Positions 25,248-28,835 of a stretch of 28,835 bases of DNA are shown piece by piece. The translations under genes were made by a program, and so were the position numbers. The DNA is taken from the NCBI GenBank assembly GCA_041307765.1, contig JBFZCW010000387.1, forward strand, positions 1 to 28,835, written 5' to 3'. The notes under the pieces were generated by a model that was not told where the DNA came from, ran no database searches, and worked only from the letters and a program-made list of their open reading frames with translations. The first letter of the stretch is position 1. The number at the start of each line of letters is the position of its first letter. Source of the DNA: DYRB01 sp041307765 (GTDB lineage Bacteria > Pseudomonadota > Gammaproteobacteria > Chromatiales > Chromatiaceae).

Positions 25248-25540
25248 GTGCGGGCGACCGCAGGCTTCCACTTCGTCTCGCGGGAAGATCCGCGGGTGCA
25301 TGTGCATGTATCCTGCGGCGACGGGGAGGCAAAATTCTGACTGGAGCCCGAGATCGAGCTTGCCAGGAAAATTGGGCTGTTCCGCACCTAGCTCAAACAG
25401 ATCGAGTCCATTAAGGATGTCCCCCTGTCGGCGGTCTTGAACGTCGAAGAGCCGATACCGGGCCATTCCCATTGGCCAGATCTGGATGTAGATCTGGGCT
25501 TAGAGACCATCGAGCATCCGGAGCGCTTTCCGCTTACCTA
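25248..25540 (+). pseudogene. Relic of a DUF4160/DUF2442 toxin-antitoxin-like pair
   Basis: One frame from GTG 25248 reads GFHFVSREDPRVHVHVSCGD, then GEAKF-stop-LEPEIELARKIGLFRT-stop-LKQIESI. This is a DUF4160 domain in which the family Trp of KFWLEP has become TGA (25338-25340) and the residue before LKQI has become TAG (25389-25391). Without a frame change it continues into HWPDLDVDLGLETIEHPERF, which looks like the C-terminus of a DUF2442 protein. DUF4160 and DUF2442 genes are often adjacent, so an internal deletion seems to have fused the end of one to the start of the other. Similarity stops at about 25535, where the MNT relic begins in another frame. The family names are from memory of the motifs. 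Confidence 0.6.
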
Positions 25541-25804
25541 CACCGGGAGCGCTTCGTCGGGCTCTGGCTCTATGGCTCCCGGGCCCGCGGCGACGCGGGG
25601 CCAGAGTCCGTTATCGGCGTGCTGTTGATCTTGACCCAGTCGGACCGCCCGGCGATCGAGGTTGATCGCTATGCCGACATCCTGGCAGATCTGAACCTGC
25701 GTTACGGCGTGCTGCTCTCGGTTCTGCCGGTAGAACAGGCGCACCTGCGCGAGGCTAGCGGTCCGTTTTGGCGCAATGTGCGAGCGGAGGGCGTTGCCGC
25801 TTGA
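25472..25804 (+). CDS. Degenerate MNT-type nucleotidyltransferase (antitoxin-like), catalytic Asp pair lost
   Basis: The 110-codon frame contains a MntA-like nucleotidyltransferase domain from about residue 20: RERFVGLWLYGSRARGDAGP, then VLLILTQSDRP, ADILADLNLRYGVLLSVLPV and a C-terminal FWRNVRAEGV. Family members use GSxxRGDAxxxSDxD, where the Asp pair binds metal. Here the stretch is GPESVIGVLL, so both Asp positions are replaced (Val and Gly) and the enzyme should be inactive. The first 20 residues do not look like the family and overlap the DUF2442 relic in another frame, so the true N-terminus was probably deleted. In intact systems the MNT protein adds AMP to, and so neutralises, a HEPN RNase partner. 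The stop overlaps the HEPN start as TTGA (25801-25804). Confidence 0.65.
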   Translation: MARSGCRSGLRDHRASGALSAYLHRERFVGLWLYGSRARGDAGPESVIGVLLILTQSDRPAIEVDRYADILADLNLRYGVLLSVLPVEQAHLREASGPFWRNVRAEGVAA

Positions 25805-26124
25805 GCGACCGGCTGAGCCTATTTTCTAAGGCGGACCGCTACCTTGACTCCGCCGAACTGATCGCTGCTCCCGGCGACTACGACTCCGCTGTCTCGCGGG
25901 CCTATTATGCGGCCTTCTTTCTCGCGGAAGTTCTGCTCGATGCCCTCGGCCAATCGTTCTCAAGTCACCGCGCCCTGATCTCGGCCTACGGTCAGGAGTT
26001 TGCCAAGACCGGCCGCCTTGATGCGCGTTTCCACCGCCTGCTGATCGCGGCCTTCGAAAAGTCCCAACAGGCGGACTATCTGCCAGAGTCAGGCCTGATT
26101 GCTGCCGACGTGCCGCCTTGGTGA
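25801..26124 (+). CDS. HEPN-domain protein (UPF0332-like), C-terminus altered by a frameshift
   Basis: Read from TTG 25801, which overlaps the MNT stop, the 107-residue product begins MSDRLSLFSKADRYLDSAEL and has the helical HEPN core YDSAVSRAYYAAFFLAEVLL, SHRALISAYGQEF and LDARFHRLLIAAFEKSQQAD. Many relatives have Arg before QQADY where this one has Ser, which may affect the RNase site; this is from memory. The frame ends DVPPW-stop at 26124. The next frame, from 26118, reads LVNDIRQFRSATVAWLDG to TAG 26172-26174, a normal HEPN tail. Restoring one G near 26108-26116 would give DVAALVNDI, so a single-base deletion probably cut off the last helix. The longer start at 25768 lies inside the MNT gene and is not family-like. 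Confidence 0.65.
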   Translation: MSDRLSLFSKADRYLDSAELIAAPGDYDSAVSRAYYAAFFLAEVLLDALGQSFSSHRALISAYGQEFAKTGRLDARFHRLLIAAFEKSQQADYLPESGLIAADVPPW

Positions 26125-26253
26125 ATGATATCAGGCAGTTCCGCTCGGCTACGGTCGCCTGGCTCGATGGATAGCCGCCGAAATCCTGTCCCTCGACGAG
26201 CGATGACCACCAGGTTGTGGTGATGGCTTGGGTCCCTCACGGCCTCGCCGGTT

Positions 26254-26275
26254 GCAAAAAGAAAGACCTGACCCC
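26254..26275. repeat. GACCTGACCCC motif resembling scattered transposon-linked repeats
   Basis: An A-rich run followed by GAAAGACCTGACCCC ends at 26275. This string is familiar from many proteobacterial intergenic regions, often near IS200-like/REP transposase relics. No transposase is present here, so only the motif can be claimed. Confidence 0.35.
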
Positions 26276-26507
26276 GGTGGCATGGCCTTCATTTCTTGGA
26301 TATTGAGTTGGACCCTCACTTGGTCCGGTCGTTGGCGCCAATCTGGATCAGAAGTCTAACAGACGACGAGATGGGGTGTGGTCGACGGCGGCGCGGGGCA
26401 CGTTTGGTCGGGTCTTGGTGCGGCACCCATGCCTGGTCGGTTGGAATCGCCGAGAAAATGCACGGGGACTGCTCCCTCCTGCCTCTCCGGAAGATGGTAC
26501 GAAAAAG

Positions 26508-26627
26508 CCCCTCGCCCCGGAGGGGAGATGGGTTGGGGGTGAGGGGGGAGATTCGGGTGGAGGGGGGGTTGGCGTCGGACCTGACCGCCGCCTAGCCCCT
26601 CACCCCCCTCTCCCCCCGAGGGGGGAG
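26508..26627. repeat. Large G/C-tract inverted repeat with two inner hairpins
   Basis: GGGGGTGAGGGG (26535-26546) is a perfect 12-base complement of CCCCTCACCCCC (26596-26607). Each arm also has its own hairpin: CCCCT/AGGGG (26508-26512 with 26521-26525) and CTCCCCCC/GGGGGGAG (26610-26617 with 26620-26627, 2-base loop). It resembles the palindromic intergenic repeats common in high-G+C proteobacteria and could act as a two-way terminator just past the protease gene. Confidence 0.6.
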
Positions 26628-26665
26628 GGGGAAGGCTAGCTTCGGTACATGTTGTCAACGCCCTC

Positions 26666-28201
26666 TCAGGCAGCAAAGGGCACCGCCACGAACAGCGGGT
26701 TACCGTCCTTCTGGATGCGCAGCAGCACCGTGCCCTGTTTCTCCTCGGCGGCCTCGCGCACCGCGGCGACTACCTGTTGCGGCGTGGTGACCGGCTGGGC
26801 GCCGACCATGGAGATCAGGGTGCCGGGCTCGATCCCGGCGCGGTCGGCGGGGCTGTTGGGCTCCACCTTCGCCACAAAGACGCCGGTGGCGTCGGCGTCC
26901 AGACCCTGCTCGCGGCGTAGCTCCGGGGTCAGCGGGGCCAGGTAGAGCCCGAGGCGCGGCCCGGCTGCGGCCGTCGGGTCCGGCGACCGGTCGGCGAGCT
27001 TGCGGTCGTCGGGCATGGCCCCGACCCTGGCCTCGATCTGGCGCGGCTCGCCGTTGCGCACCACCTCCAGGGTGAGTGGGGTGCCGGCCTTGGTCGCCGC
27101 CACCAGCTTGGGCAGATCCTTAGAGTCCTTGATGGTTTGGCCGCCGGCGCTCTGGATCACATCGCCGGGCTTCAGGTCGCTGTGGGCCGCGGGTCCATCC
27201 GGGACGACACCCGCCACCAGCACGCCGCTCGCTTCCTTGAGACCCAGCGCCGCCGCCAGCTCGTCGGTGACCGGCTGAATCTCCAACCCGAGCCAACCCC
27301 GCTCCACCCGCCCGTCCGTGCGCAGGGCCGCGACCACACTGCGCACCGTATCCGCCGGGATGGCGAAGCCGATGCCCACATTGCCCCCCGTGGGGGAATA
27401 GATGGCGGTGTTGACCCCGATCACCCGGCCCTGAGCGTCGAACAGGGGGCCGCCCGAATTGCCGCGGTTGATGGGGGCGTCGATCTGGATGTAATCGTCG
27501 TAGGGCCCCGAGTTGATGTCGCGGCCCTGGGCCGAGACGATCCCGGCGTTCACCGAGCCGCCCAGGCCGAAGGGGTTACCTACGGCCAACACCCAGTCGC
27601 CGACCCGCGCCTTGGCCCCCTGGGCCAGCTCCACATAGGGCAGGGCCCGGCCGGCGTCGATCTTGAGTAGGGCGAGATCGGTCTTGTCGTCCCGGCCGAC
27701 CACCCGCGCCTTGAACTTGGCGCCGTCATACAGCGTGACCCTGACCTCGTCCGCCCCATCGATCACATGGTTGTTGGTGACGATGTAGCCGTCGGCGTCG
27801 ACCAGGAAGCCGGAGCCCACCCCCTGGGTATGGTGCGGCCCGGAGGGGCCGGGTTGCCGGAAGAAGTGGTGGAAGAACTCGTCCATGGGCGCCCCGTCCG
27901 GCAGCTCGGGCAGCCCCTGCACCTCGGCGGAGCCAACCCCGTCGCCGACCACCATCACGTTGACCACCGCGGGGCTTACCCGCTCGGCCACGTCGGCAAA
28001 GCTCGGCATGGCCGGCGCCTGGGCCTGCGCCTGCGCCTGGCTACGGCCTGGACCCGTGTCGAGGGCATTGACCTGCGCCAGCACGGCACCGCCGGCCAGG
28101 GCGAGGGCGACCGCACCCGCGATCAGAGTGCGGGGGGAAGGCTTGAACCCACCGGCCGGGGCGGGGCGCACCGGCTGGCGTGCGCGATTGCTGTCGTTCA
28201 T
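26666..28201 (-). CDS. Do/HtrA-family periplasmic serine protease (DegP/DegQ-like)
   Basis: HtrA proteases degrade or refold damaged envelope proteins. The 511-residue protein has an N-terminal signal anchor (RTLIAGAVALALAGGAVLA), a Gln/Ala repeat (SQAQAQAQA), then a trypsin-like domain with the full triad: H145 (TNNHVID), D175 (KTDLALLKI) and S249 (NRGNSGGPLF). Two PDZ domains follow: GWLGLEIQPVTDELAAALGL to VVRNGEPRQIEARVG, and LGLYLAPLTPELRREQGLDA to the C-terminus. The loop before the catalytic domain is short, as in DegQ or MucD. ATG 28201 has GGGAG seven bases upstream and the signal sequence soon after; the frame open to 28291 is not needed. It is divergent from pspA with TGTAAA-type repeats between them, so induction by the nearby two-component system is likely but inferred. 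Confidence 0.92.
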   Translation of the reverse strand: MNDSNRARQPVRPAPAGGFKPSPRTLIAGAVALALAGGAVLAQVNALDTGPGRSQAQAQAQAPAMPSFADVAERVSPAVVNVMVVGDGVGSAEVQGLPELPDGAPMDEFFHHFFRQPGPSGPHHTQGVGSGFLVDADGYIVTNNHVIDGADEVRVTLYDGAKFKARVVGRDDKTDLALLKIDAGRALPYVELAQGAKARVGDWVLAVGNPFGLGGSVNAGIVSAQGRDINSGPYDDYIQIDAPINRGNSGGPLFDAQGRVIGVNTAIYSPTGGNVGIGFAIPADTVRSVVAALRTDGRVERGWLGLEIQPVTDELAAALGLKEASGVLVAGVVPDGPAAHSDLKPGDVIQSAGGQTIKDSKDLPKLVAATKAGTPLTLEVVRNGEPRQIEARVGAMPDDRKLADRSPDPTAAAGPRLGLYLAPLTPELRREQGLDADATGVFVAKVEPNSPADRAGIEPGTLISMVGAQPVTTPQQVVAAVREAAEEKQGTVLLRIQKDGNPLFVAVPFAA

Positions 28202-28301
28202 GGATCGACTCCCGTTGTCGGGTTGCAAGGCAGGACTGGCGCGGCGGGCGCTCGTCCCCTGATGACGGTCCCAAGTATGGGCATGACCCAATTGCTGCGG
28301 C

Positions 28302-28318
28302 CTTACCGGTCCCTTAAC
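28302..28318 (-). promoter_or_regulatory. Weaker CpxR-like box facing the protease gene
   Basis: On the minus strand GTTAAG and GGTAAG lie 11 bases apart and agree at 5 of 6 positions, about 100 bases before the protease ATG. It has the same period as the two stronger boxes but departs from GTAAA in both halves, so it is only suggestive. Confidence 0.3.
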
Positions 28319-28351
28319 TTTTGGTAACTGACTGCGCCCCGCACGACCGCG

Positions 28352-28369
28352 TGTAAATTCCCTGTAAAT
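28352..28369 (+). promoter_or_regulatory. CpxR-like box between the protease gene and pspA
   Basis: TGTAAAT occurs twice in direct orientation (28352-28358 and 28363-28369) with an 11-base period and C/T-rich spacing. It is about 100 bases before the pspA ATG and 150 before the protease ATG, and closely resembles the site upstream of the response regulator (25218-25234). This is the strongest pair in the window. Confidence 0.55.
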
Positions 28370-28467
28370 CTCGTCCCATAGGTTTTACCCGGCCCTGTCT
28401 ACGAGCCAGGCGGACCCCTCCCTAGACTGGTATTGCAGCTTCGCAAACCCGTCAATGGAGGCCCGAC

Positions 28468-28835
28468 ATGGCACTGATCACCCGAGTGGCGCGACTCTTT
28501 CGCGCCGACCTGCACGCGGTGCTGGACCGCCTGGAGGAGCCCGAGACCCTGCTGCGGCAGGCCCTGCGGGAGATGGAGGAGGCCCAGGGGCGCGACGAGC
28601 AGCGCCTGAAGCTCCTCGACCAGGCCCTGGCCCAGGCGGCCACCCGCGCCGCCGACCTGCGCGAGACCCTGGACGCCGCCGAGGCCCAGCTCGCCGCCTG
28701 CCTCCAGGCCGGGCAGGACGACCTGGCCCGCGCCGTGATCCGCCGCCGCCTTGAGGCCGAACGGGCCCACAAGGCCCTTACCCGGCGCCGCGCCGAGCTG
28801 GAGTCCGCCCAGGCCGAGCTGTCCGCCCGGGTCCG
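28468..28835 (+). CDS. pspA: PspA/IM30-family phage-shock protein, N-terminal part (cut by window edge)
   Basis: PspA-type proteins polymerise on damaged inner membrane and preserve the proton gradient. The frame opens at ATG 28468, seven bases after GGAGG, and stays open for 122 codons to the edge. The translation begins MALITRVARLFRADLHAVLD, with the amphipathic first helix of the family, then RLEEPETLLRQALREMEEAQ and long Ala/Arg/Glu/Leu-rich coiled-coil helices with regular heptads, including ARAVIRRRLEAERAHKAL. I see no classical pspF/sigma54 arrangement: no -24/-12 element precedes the gene and no activator gene is nearby. Regulation by the two-component system through the 28352 box is the likelier route. 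Assignment to PspA rather than another IM30-like protein is fairly sure; the C-terminal half is not visible. Confidence 0.85.
   Translation, partial: MALITRVARLFRADLHAVLDRLEEPETLLRQALREMEEAQGRDEQRLKLLDQALAQAATRAADLRETLDAAEAQLAACLQAGQDDLARAVIRRRLEAERAHKALTRRRAELESAQAELSARV

Larger units (their letters stand above)
26175..26665. other. Intergenic region with palindromic repeats, no gene
   Basis: The 490 bases between the HEPN relic and the 3' end of the protease gene hold no believable gene; the open frames are translations of the G-runs and C-runs. The region carries a GACCTGACC motif twice (26265-26273 and 26578-26586) and a large inverted repeat of G/C tracts, described separately. As the space between converging genes, it may also stop transcription from both sides. 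Confidence 0.6.

Noticed and set aside
26296..26640. Short open frames between the HEPN relic and the protease gene
   Set aside because: They translate the G/C-tract palindrome and have no protein-like composition.
28405..28445. Sigma54 promoter for pspA
   Set aside because: TTGCA is present, but no GG stands at the required distance upstream; the nearby TGG is only a few bases away.
1..28835. CRISPR arrays, tRNA and rRNA genes, complete insertion sequences
   Set aside because: Reading through the window I found no regularly spaced repeats, no rRNA or tRNA signatures and no transposase domain.

Overview
The window looks like a chromosome segment of a high-G+C gammaproteobacterium, most plausibly a member of the Chromatiales (purple sulfur bacteria and relatives). 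This rests on G/C-rich codon use, the gshB/tonB/pilG neighbourhood known from Pseudomonas-type gammaproteobacteria, and a fused FAD/Fe-S oxidoreductase of the DUF3683 type. The genus cannot be fixed from the sequence alone.

Layout. (1) 1-4940: a partial lnt gene leaves the left edge on the minus strand, and a large flavin/iron-sulfur dehydrogenase is transcribed away from it. (2) 4941-7869: a 0.8 kb gap, a secreted DUF302-like protein broken by one frameshift, then a membrane-anchored stand-alone HPt protein. (3) 7902-10970, minus strand: gshB, apbE and tonB with overlapping ends. (4) 10971-12351: a mostly non-coding stretch with one small predicted exported protein. (5) 12352-21972: a Chp-type chemosensory cluster for type IV pili, pilG-pilH-pilI-pilJ-pilL(chpA)-chpC, without pilK (cheR) or chpB (cheB). 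(6) 22105-25152, minus strand: a response regulator and a histidine kinase with an unusually long Ala/Pro-rich sensor region. (7) 25248-26665: decaying toxin-antitoxin modules (a DUF4160/DUF2442 relic, an MNT nucleotidyltransferase without its catalytic Asp pair, a HEPN partner with a 3' frameshift) and palindromic intergenic repeats. (8) 26666-28835: a Do/HtrA-type periplasmic protease on the minus strand, divergent from a PspA-family gene that runs off the right edge.

How the genes fit together. The Chp cluster should control pilus motors through PilJ, PilI/ChpC, the hybrid kinase PilL and the regulators PilG and PilH. The tonB gene beside gshB sits where TonB3, required for twitching in Pseudomonas aeruginosa, is found. 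The tail-anchored HPt protein closely resembles the first HPt domain of PilL and may be a detached phosphotransfer partner. On the right, the two-component system, the protease and PspA look like one envelope-stress module. The regulator promoter and the protease/pspA divergent promoter both carry TGTAAA-type direct repeats at an 11-base period, the layout of CpxR boxes. That shared signal, the detached HPt protein and the toxin-antitoxin graveyard are the observations most worth following up.
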